A DNA stretch of 64,000 nt from Paralcaligenes ureilyticus (GCF_004346225.1 NZ_SMAJ01000004.1:62001-126000), one strand, 5' to 3'. Positions 9,681 through 21,801 are shown, counted from the stretch's first letter. The notes: a model not told the origin generated them from the sequence alone. Made by a program: numbers and translations.

Positions 9681-10244
9681 GTGCATGAAACGCACAGCCG
9701 GGGTGCAGGGTTAGAGGGGGTGCCGAAAGTGCCACAGTCCCCTGTGCCCAGTCCTTGCGGGCTGCCTGAAACACCCAAATCCGGGGCCGGGCTACAATGC
9801 GGCGCCGGGCCAAAATCTGATGCCGGGACCGATGCAGAATCGCCACTTGATGGGGCGCAGCTTGCTACCCTGATTGCGGGGGCCGGGCGCGGTGTGTTGC
9901 GGATTTTGGCGGCCCAGGCGGCGATGGGTGTGTTGGCAGTGTTGCTTTCATGGGTTGTGGCAGGGTTTGCCGCCGGGGTTTCGGCCCTGATTGGGGCGGG
10001 CGCTTATTTCATACCCAATGTCTTGTTTGCCGTGCGTGTGTTGGCCGGGCTTTACAGCCCAAAGATTTCGAACCCGCTCACCTTTTTTCTGGGTGAAGCG
10101 TTCAAGCTTGGGTCGACAGTGCTGTTGTTGCTGTTGGCGGCCTATCTGGGGCGCGGTTGGCTGGTTTGGCCCGCTTTGTTGTTGGGCCTGGTGTGTGTAT
10201 TGAAAGGTTATGTGCTGTTATTTATGGTGCGCAGGCCGCGGTAG
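9681..10244 (+). CDS. atpI: ATP synthase accessory protein I
   Basis: Small membrane protein that aids assembly of the ATP synthase c ring. The 187-residue frame starts at GTG 9681. The first 55 residues are a Gly/Pro/Ser-rich stretch with no clear fold and may be partly untranslated; no in-frame ATG exists near the conserved part. From about residue 65 onward there are four hydrophobic segments (ILAAQAAMGVLAVLLSWVVAG, ALIGAGAYFIPNVLFAVRVL and two near the end), as in the AtpI/ATP-synt_I family. Its place immediately before atpB is the usual one. Confidence 0.85.
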   Translation: MHETHSRGAGLEGVPKVPQSPVPSPCGLPETPKSGAGLQCGAGPKSDAGTDAESPLDGAQLATLIAGAGRGVLRILAAQAAMGVLAVLLSWVVAGFAAGVSALIGAGAYFIPNVLFAVRVLAGLYSPKISNPLTFFLGEAFKLGSTVLLLLLAAYLGRGWLVWPALLLGLVCVLKGYVLLFMVRRPR

Positions 10245-10310
10245 AGTCAGGTAATTAATTTGTGAGGGCGTCCTGCGTTCTCGGTAGAAGCTAACAGGAT
10301 AAGGGTTCAG

Positions 10311-11189
10311 ATGGCGGCTAGTGACGTTTCACCTCAGTCTGAGTATATTCAGCACCACTTGGTTCACTTAAATAATCTCGGCGTTAAACAAACCATTGTC
10401 GCAGACTTCAACGTCGTCAATTACGATTCGTTGTTCTGGTCGATTCTAATGGGCCTGATTGTCGTGTACTTGTTGTGGCGCGTCGCCAAGTCCGCCACTT
10501 CGGGTGTGCCGGGCCGGTTTCAGGTTTCGGTCGAGATGTTGGCCGACATGGTCGACGAAGAAGCTAAAAGCATTGTTCCCAGCGAAGTGTCGCGCCGTTT
10601 CATGTCGCCTCTGGCGCTGACCGTGTTCTTGTGGATTGTGCTCATGAACACGCTCGATCTGGTGCCCATCGACATGTTGAACTGGATCTTCAGAATGACA
10701 GGCCTGGGCACCCACCATGGCGATGTGCTGTACTACCATCGCATATTGCCCACCGCCGACCTTAACGTGCCTATGGGCATGTCCCTGGGCGTGTTGCTTC
10801 TGATGTTCTACTACGGCATCAAAATCAAGAACCTCGGCGGCTTTGTCAAAGATTTATTTGTTGCGCCCTTCCATGCTCACGGCCTTCTGGGTGTGGTGCT
10901 CATGCCGTTCAACTTGCTGTTGAACGTGATCGAGTACGCGGCCAAGTCGCTTTCGCTGGGCATGCGGTTGTTTGGCAATATGTTTGCCGGCGAATTGATT
11001 TTCATGCTGATTGCCCTGTTGGGCGGCGCATGGACCGGATTTAATGGCTTTAGCCTGGGCGTAGGCCTGGGCCAGGTGATCGCAGGATCGGTATGGGCTA
11101 TTTTCCATATCCTGATTGTGTTGTTGCAGGCGTTTATTTTCATGATGCTGACCCTCGTCTATGTAGGTCAGGCTCACGAAAGCCATTAA
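10311..11189 (+). CDS. atpB: ATP synthase Fo subunit a
   Basis: Membrane stator subunit that forms the two proton half-channels against the c ring. It has 292 residues with several hydrophobic segments. The essential arginine is in [14 protein letters not shown], followed by the C-terminal Gln-containing helix ([29 protein letters not shown]). The N-terminal [12 protein letters not shown] segment is typical of proteobacterial AtpB. ATG 10311 is preceded by an AGGATAAGGG region. It is the second gene of the atp operon. Confidence 0.97.
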   Translation: MAASDVSPQSEYIQHHLVHLNNLGVKQTIVADFNVVNYDSLFWSILMGLIVVYLLWRVAKSATSGVPGRFQVSVEMLADMVDEEAKSIVPSEVSRRFMSPLALTVFLWIVLMNTLDLVPIDMLNWIFRMTGLGTHHGDVLYYHRILPTADLNVPMGMSLGVLLLMFYYGIKIKNLGGFVKDLFVAPFHAHGLLGVVLMPFNLLLNVIEYAAKSLSLGMRLFGNMFAGELIFMLIALLGGAWTGFNGFSLGVGLGQVIAGSVWAIFHILIVLLQAFIFMMLTLVYVGQAHESH

Positions 11190-11199
11190 TCGTTTGCTT

Positions 11200-11220
11200 G
11201 GCCGGGCTGTCGACCCGGCC
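11200..11220 (+). promoter_or_regulatory. Hairpin between atpB and atpE
   Basis: GGCCGGG and CCCGGCC pair around a 7-base loop, with no T run after it, so it is more likely an RNA-stability or processing element than a terminator. It lies about 75 bases before atpE, the gene that must be made in the largest amount. A strong AAGGAG precedes atpE. A second small hairpin (CCCGC/GCGGG) follows the atpE stop at 11550-11565. Confidence 0.45.
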
Positions 11221-11260
11221 GGGGTGCAAGGGTGTCTTGCAAAGTGCAGTTTCTTTTTGA

Positions 11261-11539
<279 letters not shown>

Positions 11540-11678
11540 GAAGTGGTTGCCCGCAATCAGGCGGGTGAAGCACCGTTTGTTGTACTTGGCTCTAATATAG
11601 GTAAGTATGCGGCGGTCTGGACACCAGCGGTTTTAGGGTGTTTACGTTGAACAATAGTGGTGTTAAAGGGAAACGACC

Positions 11679-12149
11679 GTGAATTTAAACGCGACTCTCT
11701 TTTTTCAGATGCTCGTGTTTTTCGTTTTGGGTTGGTTCACGATGAAATTCATCTGGCCGCCCCTGACAAAAGCAATGGACGATCGTCGTCAGAAAATTGC
11801 CGATGGTTTGGCGGCCGCCGAAAAGGGCAAGGCCGACCTGGCCCAGGCTCAGGCGCGTATCAGTCTTATTGAAGCATCTGCGAAAACGGATAACCATGCC
11901 CGCATGGCAGAGGCCGAGAAACAAGCGGCTGTTCTGATCGATCAGGCGCGCCGTGAAGGTGAAGCCGAGAAGGCCCGGATTATTGCGCAGGCCAAGCAAG
12001 ATGCCGGGCAAGAAGTGCAGCGTGCTCGCGAAAGCCTGCGCGCCGATGTGGCGGTGCTGGCTGTCAAGGGCGCCGAACAGATTCTTAAACGAGAAGTTGA
12101 TGCACACGTGCACGCCGAGCTGCTAGATCAGCTCAAGGCGCAACTTTAA
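11679..12149 (+). CDS. atpF: ATP synthase Fo subunit b
   Basis: Peripheral stalk subunit, 156 residues. One N-terminal membrane helix (about 5-25, [19 protein letters not shown]) is followed by a long charged, Ala-rich coiled coil with the family segment [16 protein letters not shown]. The length is normal for proteobacterial subunit b. The 139-base gap to atpE holds only a small hairpin; the frame then runs tightly into atpH 12 bases later. Confidence 0.97.
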   Translation: MNLNATLFFQMLVFFVLGWFTMKFIWPPLTKAMDDRRQKIADGLAAAEKGKADLAQAQARISLIEASAKTDNHARMAEAEKQAAVLIDQARREGEAEKARIIAQAKQDAGQEVQRARESLRADVAVLAVKGAEQILKREVDAHVHAELLDQLKAQL

Positions 12150-12161
12150 CCAGGGCAGGCC

Positions 12162-12701
12162 ATGGCTGAATTATCGACTATCGCTAGACCCTACGCCGAA
12201 GCGCTGTTTGAGTCGGTCTGCGACGACCCGGCTGGTTTGGCGTCGTGGTCGGAGCTGTTGTCCGAGCTTGCCCAAGTGGCGAGCGTCGAAAGCGTGCGCG
12301 AGGCAATGACCGATCCCCGCCTGGACGACGCTCAGCGCGTCGGGCTGTTTTCGGGTCTGGTCAAGACGCCGCTTTCGGCCCAGGCGCGTAACTTTATCGA
12401 GCTGCTGGTTGGCAATGATCGTTTGCTGGTCTTGCCGCAAATTGCCTGGCAGTTCGATACCTTGAAAAACCGCCGCGAAGGAACTGCGCTGGCTGAAATC
12501 ACCAGCGCGTTTGCGCTCGATGACAAGCAGGTCGGGCAAATCGTGGTTGGTCTAGAAAAGAAGTTTGGTCTCAAGCTCAAGCCGGTGGTCACCGTTGATG
12601 CTGCACTGATCGGCGGCGTACGCGTCGTGGTCGGCGACCAAGTACTTGATGCATCTGTGCAGGCCCAATTGGCCCGCATGCGCGACACGCTGGCTGCTTA
12701 G
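12162..12701 (+). CDS. atpH: ATP synthase F1 subunit delta
   Basis: Joins the peripheral stalk to the top of the F1 head. It is 179 residues with an N-terminal helical domain opening with [12 protein letters not shown]. The C-terminal segment [34 protein letters not shown] carries the OSCP/delta signature. Spacing to atpF (12 bases) and to atpA (35 bases) fits the standard operon. Confidence 0.97.
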   Translation: MAELSTIARPYAEALFESVCDDPAGLASWSELLSELAQVASVESVREAMTDPRLDDAQRVGLFSGLVKTPLSAQARNFIELLVGNDRLLVLPQIAWQFDTLKNRREGTALAEITSAFALDDKQVGQIVVGLEKKFGLKLKPVVTVDAALIGGVRVVVGDQVLDASVQAQLARMRDTLAA

Positions 12702-12736
12702 TGCAAGCCGGATAACAGGATTCCAGGAGTCTGAAC

Positions 12737-14278
12737 ATGCAACTTAACCCGTCAGAGATCAGCGAACTGCTCAAGAGCCGCATCGAAGGCTTGGGCGCGT
12801 CGACCGACGTTCGCACACAAGGCACGGTCGTTTCCGTGACCGACGGCATTACCCGCATCCACGGCTTGTCCGACGTGATGCAAGGCGAAATGCTTGAATT
12901 CCCCAATAACGTGTTTGGCCTGGCGCTTAACCTAGAGCGCGATTCCGTGGGCGCCGTTATTCTGGGCGACTATACCGGTGTGTCGGAAGGCGATCCGGTC
13001 AAAACCACCGGCCGTATTCTTGAAGTACCGGTAGGCCCCGAGTTGCGCGGCCGCGTCGTCGATGCGCTGGGCATCCCTATCGACGGTAAAGGCCCGGTCA
13101 ACGCCAAGGCGACCGACATCATCGAAAAAGTGGCGCCAGGCGTGATTGCCCGCCAATCGGTGTCGCAACCTTTGCAAACCGGTATCAAGGCTATCGATTC
13201 CATGGTGCCTATCGGCCGCGGTCAGCGCGAACTGATCATCGGGGATCGCCAGACAGGTAAGACGGCTGTTGCGATCGACACCATCATCAGCCAGAAAGGC
13301 AAGGACGTTACTTGCGTTTATGTGGCTATCGGCCAAAAAGCCTCCACGGTCAACAACGTGGTGCGCAAGCTCGAAGAGCACGGCGCGCTTGCCTACACGA
13401 TTGTGGTGGTTGCGACGGCATCCGATTCCGCGGCCATGCAATATCTGTCGGCCTACTCGGGCTGCACCATGGGCGAATATTTCCGCGATCGTGGCGAAGA
13501 CGCCCTGATCGTGTACGACGATCTGACCAAGCAGGCTTGGGCCTATCGTCAGGTTTCGCTATTGCTGCGCCGTCCTCCCGGCCGCGAAGCCTACCCTGGC
13601 GACGTGTTTTATCTGCACTCGCGTCTGCTCGAGCGCGCTGCTCGCGTCAATGCCGCTTATGTGGAAAAATTCACCAAGGGTGAAGTAAAAGGCCGCACGG
13701 GGTCACTGACCGCCTTGCCGATTATTGAAACTCAGGCCGGCGACGTTTCGGCGTTCGTTCCGACCAACGTCATTTCAATTACCGACGGCCAGATCTTCCT
13801 TGAAACCGACTTGTTCAACGCCGGTGTGCGTCCTGCCATCAACGCCGGTATTTCGGTGTCGCGTGTGGGCGGTTCTGCGCAAACCAAGGTCATCAAGAAG
13901 CTGTCGGGCGGTATTCGTACCGACTTGGCGCAGTATCGTGAATTGGCGGCGTTTGCGCAGTTTGCCTCCGATCTCGACGACGCTACCCGTCGTCAGCTCG
14001 AGCGCGGCAAGCGCGTGGTTGAACTGTTAAAGCAGCCGCAGTACCAGCCTTTGCAGGTTTGGGAACTGGCCGTTACCTTGTTTGCCGTCAATAACGGCTA
14101 CCTCGATGATGTGGCGGTAGAGCAGGTGCTGGGTTTCGAAAAGGCCTTGAAAGACCATCTCAAGACCACGCATGAAGCGATGTTGAAACGTATTGAAGAC
14201 ACCAAACAGCTGTCCAAGGACGACGAGACCGAATTGGTTGGCGCCGTTCAGGAGTTCAAGAAGCACGGTGCTTTTTAA
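12737..14278 (+). CDS. atpA: ATP synthase F1 subunit alpha
   Basis: Non-catalytic nucleotide-binding subunit of the F1 head, 513 residues, the E. coli length. Walker A is GDRQTGKT near 169-176. The signature [17 protein letters not shown] (ATP synthase alpha/beta motif with the conserved Ser and Arg) is present near 365-380. The start [13 protein letters not shown] is standard, with AGGAG upstream. Confidence 0.98.
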   Translation: MQLNPSEISELLKSRIEGLGASTDVRTQGTVVSVTDGITRIHGLSDVMQGEMLEFPNNVFGLALNLERDSVGAVILGDYTGVSEGDPVKTTGRILEVPVGPELRGRVVDALGIPIDGKGPVNAKATDIIEKVAPGVIARQSVSQPLQTGIKAIDSMVPIGRGQRELIIGDRQTGKTAVAIDTIISQKGKDVTCVYVAIGQKASTVNNVVRKLEEHGALAYTIVVVATASDSAAMQYLSAYSGCTMGEYFRDRGEDALIVYDDLTKQAWAYRQVSLLLRRPPGREAYPGDVFYLHSRLLERAARVNAAYVEKFTKGEVKGRTGSLTALPIIETQAGDVSAFVPTNVISITDGQIFLETDLFNAGVRPAINAGISVSRVGGSAQTKVIKKLSGGIRTDLAQYRELAAFAQFASDLDDATRRQLERGKRVVELLKQPQYQPLQVWELAVTLFAVNNGYLDDVAVEQVLGFEKALKDHLKTTHEAMLKRIEDTKQLSKDDETELVGAVQEFKKHGAF

Positions 14279-14379
14279 GTTTGACCGGCGAGGGTTGATG
14301 TAGCGGATCGCTACACTTATCCGAACGTAGGGTGGGGCTGCAAACGCATCTCCACAACACCGCCCTGACAGGAAATGCA

Positions 14380-15291
14380 ATGCCCGGAATCAAGGAAATC
14401 CGAACCAAGATCAAGAGCGTGCAAAACACGCGCAAGATCACCAAAGCCATGGAGATGGTGGCGGCTTCTAAAATGCGCAAGGCGCAGGAAAGAATGCGCG
14501 CCGGCCGTCCCTATGCGACAAAAGTGCGCGAGGTTGCCGCCCACTTGATGCAGGCGCATCCCGATTACCGCCATCCTTATACGGTGGAGCCCGGCAGTTT
14601 GAGGGCGGTCGGCATCGTGGTTGTGTCGACCGACAAGGGTCTGTGCGGCGGCTTGAACACCAACATCATGCGTTTGGTGCTGGCCCGCATGCGCGAGTTC
14701 GAGCACAAGGGCGTGAAGGTACAAGTGACGGCCCTGGGTAGTAAAAGCGCCGGGCTTTTGTCGCGCGTCAATGCAAATCTGGTGTCGCAAGAGGTGCAGT
14801 TGGGCGACGCACCCAACCTCGAACGCCTGATAGGCGCTGTCAAGGTTCAGATCGATGCGTTTGTCGACGGCAAGGTCGATGCGGTTTATCTTGCGACGAA
14901 TCGTTTCGTCAACACCATGAAGCAAGATCCCAGCTTTATCCGGCTCTTGCCTTTGCCCAGCGTGCTCGCAGACCCCTTCCAGACCGAAGTCGTCGCCAGC
15001 GAAGACGAGCAAAACGTGGTGAAGTCGACGTTCGGCTGGGACTATCTGTACGAGCCCGACGCCAGAACCGTCATCGACGAATTGTTGATGCGCTACGTAG
15101 AAGGCCTGGTGTATCAGGCTGTCGCGGAAAACATGGCCTCCGAGCAATCGGCTCGCATGGTCGCCATGAAGGCGGCCTCGGACAATGCCAAGAAAGTCAT
15201 CGGCGATCTGCAACTGGTTTACAACAAAACCCGCCAGGCCGCCATTACCAAAGAAATTTCAGAAATCGTGGGGGGCGCTGCCGCTGTTTAA
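14380..15291 (+). CDS. atpG: ATP synthase F1 subunit gamma
   Basis: Central rotor shaft, 303 residues from ATG 14380 ([24 protein letters not shown]). A longer frame from 14332 adds residues unlike the family and is rejected. The C-terminal signature region [37 protein letters not shown] is intact. The gap from atpA is 101 bases, with an AGGAAATGCA ribosome region. Nothing unusual. Confidence 0.97.
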   Translation: MPGIKEIRTKIKSVQNTRKITKAMEMVAASKMRKAQERMRAGRPYATKVREVAAHLMQAHPDYRHPYTVEPGSLRAVGIVVVSTDKGLCGGLNTNIMRLVLARMREFEHKGVKVQVTALGSKSAGLLSRVNANLVSQEVQLGDAPNLERLIGAVKVQIDAFVDGKVDAVYLATNRFVNTMKQDPSFIRLLPLPSVLADPFQTEVVASEDEQNVVKSTFGWDYLYEPDARTVIDELLMRYVEGLVYQAVAENMASEQSARMVAMKAASDNAKKVIGDLQLVYNKTRQAAITKEISEIVGGAAAV

Positions 15292-15327
15292 TGTTTAAAA
15301 CAGCAGCATCCCGTCAAAGACATATAG

Positions 15328-16761
<1,434 letters not shown>

Positions 16762-16770
16762 GGATTACAC

Positions 16771-17199
16771 ATGGCCAATTTGCACGTTGACGTCGTCAGT
16801 GCCGAGCGCACGATCTTTACCGGTGAGGCGAAATTTGTCGTCTTGCCCGGCGAGTCGGGCGAGCTGGGCATTTTGCCCGGCCACGCTCCGCTTATCTCGC
16901 GCATCAATCACGGTATCATCAAGATCGTGTTGGCTGACGATAAGGGCGAAGAAAGCATCTTCGTCGCGGGCGGCATTCTCGAGGTTCAGCCAGGGCTGGT
17001 TACGGTCTTGTCCGACACGGCAATCCGTGCCGCCGATCTCGACGAAGCCAAGGCGCTCGAGGCGCGCAACCGTGCCGAAGATACCTTGCGCAATACCAAG
17101 GACAAGGCCGACATGGCCGTCGTCGAGGCCGAGCTCGCCATGCTGGCCGCCCAGGCCGCTGCTGCACGCAAGCTTCGTCAAGGACGCCAATCGCATTAA
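16771..17199 (+). CDS. atpC: ATP synthase F1 subunit epsilon
   Basis: Rotor foot and regulatory subunit, 142 residues. The N-terminal beta-barrel contains [18 protein letters not shown], a clear family match, and an Ala-rich C-terminal two-helix hairpin follows. It starts 9 bases after atpD and closes the operon, followed by REP-like hairpins, one of which has a T run. Confidence 0.98.
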   Translation: MANLHVDVVSAERTIFTGEAKFVVLPGESGELGILPGHAPLISRINHGIIKIVLADDKGEESIFVAGGILEVQPGLVTVLSDTAIRAADLDEAKALEARNRAEDTLRNTKDKADMAVVEAELAMLAAQAAAARKLRQGRQSH

Positions 17200-17207
17200 T
17201 TGGTACC

Positions 17208-17338
17208 GTGTGGCGGCACCCTTTGGTAGCGGCACCCCTAGTGGGTGCCGTTTTTCTATAACCTCAGCGCTCATGGCAGCCACAAGGGCTGCCACTACAA
17301 GCGGCGGATATGTTGTAGCGGCGACCCTTGTGGTCGCC
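17208..17338. repeat. Cluster of REP-like units after atpC
   Basis: A broken left half at about 17209-17226 is followed by three full units. They are 17226-17249 (stem GGCACCC/GGGTGCC), 17275-17298 (GGCAGCC/GGCTGCC, ending CTAC) and 17315-17338 (GTAG, stem GGCGACC/GGTCGCC). The last two form an inverted pair with different but internally matched stems. Confidence 0.85.
17226..17256 (+). terminator. Hairpin plus T run ending the atp operon (REP-derived)
   Basis: A REP-like unit (GTAG, then stem GGCACCC/GGGTGCC) is followed directly by GTTTTTC. This gives the form of an intrinsic terminator 27 bases after the atpC stop. Confidence 0.6.
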
Positions 17339-17471
17339 ATCCCCCTATCTTGTTTTGCATCCACCGAATATGCGTACTTCCCGAGAGGTGGATTTCACTA
17401 ATTGCCGCGCCTGGCGCCTCTTGCTTATCCTTCGCCTATCGGTCTCATCACCCCAAGAAAAGGAGAAAGTC

Positions 17472-18275
17472 ATGAGAGAGCGGTTAGATTGCGCTGTGCT
17501 GAGCACACCCGAAGCATACGAATGGGCGAGCTCCTGGATAGGCTGCCATGCAGGCGGCCGTCTGTACATACAAGCGCTCGATGGTCAGCCTGATTCGGCC
17601 CGCCTAGATTCCTGTCGCGCGCTGGCCGATGCGGCCATGCACTTGCGCCGCTACGACGTATGCCTGGTGCCGGTGTCCGAGTCCAATCTGGCCTGGGTCC
17701 GCACTGCCTTGCAGGCCGCGCAAACTGTTTTGCAAACACCCGTCATGGCTCTGGTGCGCCAGTTGAAGGCCGCCGCCCTGAACGATTTGTACACCCTTGG
17801 CCTGGCCGATTTCGTGCGCGACCCCATCTGCCCTGAGGAGCTACGGGTGCGCATTGAACAGTTGCTCGACGAACGCCGTTATCCCGTACGCGACTCTCCG
17901 GCAAGCGCCCTCAGAGAGACGCAAGCCCCTTATCCGGTCGGTGTCAGGCCGGACGAAACACCGCAGGAAAAAGCGCTGTGCGCAACCATCCTGGGCCGCA
18001 GCGGGCACGAGCTCGAGGCCTATGCCATTGCGACGGCATCACGCTGCGCTACATCGAAAGAATCGTTTCGGGCGGCGAAAAGCAAGGTAGTCGAACGATT
18101 CGAACGCGCCTATATCGCTGCCGCTCTGGGGCGGCATTCGGGCAATATTGCCATGGCGGCACGCGCGGCGCAAAAGCACCGGCGTGCTTTCTGGGCCCTG
18201 ATGCGCAAGCACGAGATCGACGCCGCGCCCTATCGCACCGAATCGCCACCCCCGCTGCGCGCGCCAGACGGGTAA
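17472..18275 (+). CDS. Pseudo-receiver / Fis-type HTH regulator
   Basis: 267 residues from ATG 17472, which has AAGGAGAAAGTC upstream; the open frame before it is not used. Residues about 1-135 resemble a response-regulator receiver domain (RYDVCLVPVS, TPVMALVRQ, LGLADFVRDPICPEELRVRIEQLL). However, the phosphorylated aspartate and the usual Thr/Lys positions are replaced. After a linker, residues about 195-255 match the Fis/NtrC C-terminal helix-turn-helix (FERAYIAAALGRHSGNIAMAARAAQKHRRAFWALMRKH). There is no AAA+ domain. It is inferred to be a DNA-binding regulator that does not depend on phosphorylation. It lies between the atp operon and hemE; its targets are unknown. Confidence 0.75.
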   Translation: MRERLDCAVLSTPEAYEWASSWIGCHAGGRLYIQALDGQPDSARLDSCRALADAAMHLRRYDVCLVPVSESNLAWVRTALQAAQTVLQTPVMALVRQLKAAALNDLYTLGLADFVRDPICPEELRVRIEQLLDERRYPVRDSPASALRETQAPYPVGVRPDETPQEKALCATILGRSGHELEAYAIATASRCATSKESFRAAKSKVVERFERAYIAAALGRHSGNIAMAARAAQKHRRAFWALMRKHEIDAAPYRTESPPPLRAPDG

Positions 18276-18306
18276 AATCAGGCCTGTTTTCAAATAAGGA
18301 TAGCCG

Positions 18307-19389
18307 GTGTCTTTGCCTACTCTGAAAAACGATGTGTTCTTGCGCGCGCTTATGCGCGAACCTGTACCGTATACGCCGTTATGGCTGATGCGCCAGGCGG
18401 GCCGTTATTTGCCCGAATACAATCAGACCCGGGCACGGGCAGGCTCCTTCATGGCGCTGGCGCAAAATCCCGAGCTGGCCTGTGAGGTCACGCTGCAACC
18501 TTTGCAGCGCTTCGATCTTGACGCCGCCATTTTGTTTTCCGACATTTTGACCGTGCCCCACGCCATGGGGCTCGGGCTGGATTTTCTGGAAGGGGAAGGC
18601 CCGCGCTTTGCCCGTCCTTTGCGAACCGAAGGCGATGTCGAAAAACTGGCCGTACCCGACATGTCGCGCTTGCAGTATGTGTTTGATGCGGTCGCGCTAA
18701 TACGTCGCGAACTGGCTGGCAAGGCGCCTCTTATAGGCTTTGCCGGCAGCCCGTGGACCATAGGCTGTTATATGGTCGAGGGGCAGGGGAGCGATGATTA
18801 TCGGCTGATTAAAGGCATGTTGTATAGTCGGCCCGATTTGCTGCATCGCGTACTCGAAATCAATGCGCAGGCGACCACCCTGTACCTGAATGCCCAGATC
18901 GACGCGGGCGCCCAGGCGGTGATGGTTTTCGATAGTTGGGGCGGGGTGCTTGCCGATGGCCTTTTCCAGGAGTTCTCGCTGGCTTATACCCGTAAGGTGG
19001 TGCAAGGCCTTACACGCTGGCATGACGGCCGGGCCGTTCCTGTTATTGTGTTCACCAAGGGCGGTGGCCAATGGCTCGAAGAAATAGCGGCCTGTGGCTG
19101 CGATGCGGTCGGGCTCGACTGGACGGTCAACCTGGGTCGGGCTCGTCAGCGCACAGCCGATAGCGTTGCGTTTCAGGGCAACCTTGATCCGATGGCGCTA
19201 TTTGGCGGCGAATCGGCGATTCGCGCCCAGGCGCGCCGGGTCATGGACGATTTCGGGCCTGTGCAACAAGGTGGCCATGTGTTCAACCTGGGGCACGGTA
19301 TTTCTCGTTACACGCCGCCCGAGGCCGTGTCGATTCTGACCGACGAGGTTCACCGCTACAGCGTATCCAAACACTCAGCGCCTCTATAG
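18307..19389 (+). CDS. hemE: Uroporphyrinogen decarboxylase
   Basis: Decarboxylates uroporphyrinogen III to coproporphyrinogen III in heme synthesis. The 360-residue protein has the two family signatures, [15 protein letters not shown] near 24-38 and [16 protein letters not shown] near 140-155. The start is GTG 18307 with AAGGAT 5 bases upstream. It is on the same strand as the preceding regulator, 31 bases away, and may share its transcript. Confidence 0.97.
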   Translation: MSLPTLKNDVFLRALMREPVPYTPLWLMRQAGRYLPEYNQTRARAGSFMALAQNPELACEVTLQPLQRFDLDAAILFSDILTVPHAMGLGLDFLEGEGPRFARPLRTEGDVEKLAVPDMSRLQYVFDAVALIRRELAGKAPLIGFAGSPWTIGCYMVEGQGSDDYRLIKGMLYSRPDLLHRVLEINAQATTLYLNAQIDAGAQAVMVFDSWGGVLADGLFQEFSLAYTRKVVQGLTRWHDGRAVPVIVFTKGGGQWLEEIAACGCDAVGLDWTVNLGRARQRTADSVAFQGNLDPMALFGGESAIRAQARRVMDDFGPVQQGGHVFNLGHGISRYTPPEAVSILTDEVHRYSVSKHSAPL

Positions 19390-19702
19390 CCGTCGATCAA
19401 GGCAACTATTTTGCACGGTGACCCCGAAGGTTGTACACATAATTTTATTGCCCTGCACAAATTGCGGCGGCTTGTTAGTTACCCTTTTGCTTTGCTCCGT
19501 AAATAGTTGTTTTGTATACGTAAATCGTTATTTTCACTTATTTTTGGCCGGGTTTGATATTTACGGTGATTGACTTTTTAAAAGTAGTTGCTCCGATTTT
19601 CCACAAAGTTATCCACAGGCTTGGGTCTGAATATGGAGGATGGCGTATTTACAAGTGTTCCGCGCTTTACTTAATAAGTCACTTTAAGTTTGGCGCTCCG
19701 GC
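19390..19702. promoter_or_regulatory. hemE-priA gap with DnaA boxes
   Basis: 313 bases without a gene. TTTTCCACA at 19597-19605 and TTATCCACA at 19609-19617 both fit the DnaA-box consensus TTWTNCACA and are direct repeats 12 bases apart. TTGTACACA at 19431-19439 and TTTTGCACG at 19409-19417 are one-mismatch sites. The stretch between them (about 19495-19590) is AT-rich. It may be a DnaA-controlled promoter for priA-rep or an origin-like region; the sequence does not decide. Confidence 0.5.
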
Positions 19703-21796
19703 ATGACAATAAACGAGCACGAGCCCGATGTTTTCGAGGCCGGCGTCGCCACGGTATGCTGGCTGCGCGTGGCGCTCGATGTCCCTCTGCCGGGTCTGTT
19801 TGATTATTCCTCCGATCACGCAGTGGCCGTCGGCACGCGGGTCATTGTGTCGTTTGGGCGTCGCAACATGGTGGGAATCGTGGTTGAAACGCCGCATGCG
19901 CCCACGATCGATGCGAGTCGGGTGAAAGCCATTGCTCAGGTACTGGATGATTTACCGCCCCTGCCCGCCGACTGGATGCGGTTGGCTAAATTTGCCTCTC
20001 AGTATTACCAGCGGCCCTTGGGGGAGGTGATGCTGCCTGCCTTGCCGGCGGGTCTGCGCAAGGTCGCAGCCTATCAGGGCAAACGTGCGGCCGGCGGGCC
20101 GGTGCACCGTATAGATAAACGTGCGGCGTCCGTAGTGGAGGCGATCGCAGCCGATCACATCCCGCCCTTGAACGCGCAGCAAGCCGATGCCGTGCGCATC
20201 ATTAACGAGCAGCGGGGCCACCAAACGCTGTTGTTGCACGGCGTCACGGGTAGCGGCAAGACTGAAGTCTATATGCATGCGGCCCAGGCGGTATTGGCGC
20301 AGGGGCTGCAGGTTTTGCTCATGGTGCCCGAAATCAATTTGACTCCGCAGCTCGAGCATTCCCTGCGTGCCCGCCTGGCGGCGCTGGCCGGCGTTGATGC
20401 CCTGGCGGTTTTGCACAGCGGGCTGGCCGAGGGCGAGCGTCTGCGGGCCTGGCTCAGTGTTCAGCGCGGCCATGCCCAGGTGTTGTTGGGCACGCGTCTG
20501 GCGATCTTTACGCCCATGCCCAAGCTTGGGCTGATTATTGTCGACGAAGAGCACGATGCCTCATACAAACAACAGGATGGCTTGCGGTATTCGGCCCGCG
20601 ATCTGGCCGTCTGGCGCGCGCACGACAGGCAGGTGCCGGTCATTCTGGGGTCGGCCACGCCGTCGCTGGAGTCCTGGTACCACACCGAGCGCGGCCATTA
20701 CCTGAAACTGTCCCTGCCGCATCGCGCTCGTCCCGTCGATTTGCCCGTGGTGAAGCTGGTCGATACTCGCCGGTTGGCCTTGCAGCAAGGTTTTTCCCCA
20801 CAATTGCTCGAGGCCATTGGCGAGCGCCTTGACCGCGGCGAGCAGGCGCTGGTTTTCCTGAATCGGCGCGGCTATGCCCCGGTTTTGAATTGCGGTTCTT
20901 GCGGCTGGGTAAGCCAGTGTCCGCGATGCAGCGCATACACGGTGCTGCATCGCGGCGGCGGGCGCAACTACCGTTTGCAGTGTCATCATTGCGGCCATCA
21001 GGAGCAGGCGCCGCGGGCGTGTCCCGAATGCGGCGACCAGGATCTGCACCCCATGGGGCGCGGCACGCAACGCGTTGAAGAACATTTGGCTCAATGGTTT
21101 CCAAAGGCGCGGATAGCCCGCATCGACGCCGACAGCACTCGTCTCAAAGGCAGTGCGGCGGCCTTGTTTGCCCGCGTGCATGCCGGGGAGTTTGATTTAC
21201 TGGTAGGAACCCAGATGGTTGCCAAAGGTCACGACTTTGCCAATTTGGGTCTGGTCGGCGTATTGAACGCCGATGCCATGCTGTTTGCCCAGGATTTTCG
21301 GGCACCGGAGCGTTTGTTTGCACAACTGATGCAAGTGGCGGGCCGCGCCGGCCGTCATGTGCAGGGAGGCCAGGTGATCATCCAGACCGATTATCCCGAG
21401 CAGCCTGTCTATCAGGCCCTGGTACGGCACGATTACGCGGGGTTTGCCCAGTACAGTTTGGCCGAGCGCGAGTCGATAGGTCTGCCGCCCTATGCCTTTC
21501 AGGCCTTGCTGACGGCCGAAGCCCGCGAGCTGAATCAGGCGCTGGCATTTCTGGCGCAAGCCCGTACGCTGTTGCAGGAACAGGCCGGTGCAGACGCCTC
21601 GGGCTTGACGCTGTACGACCCGGTGCCTTTGCGTGTGGTGCGCGTGGCCGATATCGAGCGTGCTCAATTACTGGTTGAGAGCCGCCGCCGCCCGGTCTTG
21701 CAAGTTTTCCTGGCTCAGTGGTCGGCCGCCTTGCCGGCGCTTGCCGCACAAGCGCGCGTGCGTTATCAGCTGGAAGTCGATCCTCTGGAAATCTAG
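19703..21796 (+). CDS. priA: Primosomal helicase PriA (protein N')
   Basis: 3'-5' superfamily 2 helicase that recognises stalled forks and reloads the replisome. It is 697 residues. Order: N-terminal DNA-binding domain, Walker A GVTGSGKT at 180-187, DEEH box (VDEEHDASYKQ) near 281, and an eight-cysteine zinc region. The zinc region, near 400-450, is CGSCGW, CPRC, CHHC, CPECGD. Next come the helicase motifs VGTQMVAKGHDF and QVAGRAGR. The start ATG 19703 has a weak ribosome site. The rep helicase gene follows after 5 bases, suggesting one restart operon. Confidence 0.97.
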   Translation: MTINEHEPDVFEAGVATVCWLRVALDVPLPGLFDYSSDHAVAVGTRVIVSFGRRNMVGIVVETPHAPTIDASRVKAIAQVLDDLPPLPADWMRLAKFASQYYQRPLGEVMLPALPAGLRKVAAYQGKRAAGGPVHRIDKRAASVVEAIAADHIPPLNAQQADAVRIINEQRGHQTLLLHGVTGSGKTEVYMHAAQAVLAQGLQVLLMVPEINLTPQLEHSLRARLAALAGVDALAVLHSGLAEGERLRAWLSVQRGHAQVLLGTRLAIFTPMPKLGLIIVDEEHDASYKQQDGLRYSARDLAVWRAHDRQVPVILGSATPSLESWYHTERGHYLKLSLPHRARPVDLPVVKLVDTRRLALQQGFSPQLLEAIGERLDRGEQALVFLNRRGYAPVLNCGSCGWVSQCPRCSAYTVLHRGGGRNYRLQCHHCGHQEQAPRACPECGDQDLHPMGRGTQRVEEHLAQWFPKARIARIDADSTRLKGSAAALFARVHAGEFDLLVGTQMVAKGHDFANLGLVGVLNADAMLFAQDFRAPERLFAQLMQVAGRAGRHVQGGQVIIQTDYPEQPVYQALVRHDYAGFAQYSLAERESIGLPPYAFQALLTAEARELNQALAFLAQARTLLQEQAGADASGLTLYDPVPLRVVRVADIERAQLLVESRRRPVLQVFLAQWSAALPALAAQARVRYQLEVDPLEI

Positions 21797-21801
21797 CCAA
21801 C

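Noticed and set aside
19390-19702. Firm call of this gap as the chromosome origin oriC
   Set aside because: Only two exact DnaA boxes, no dnaA or dnaN in the window, and no skew data; kept as a lead only.
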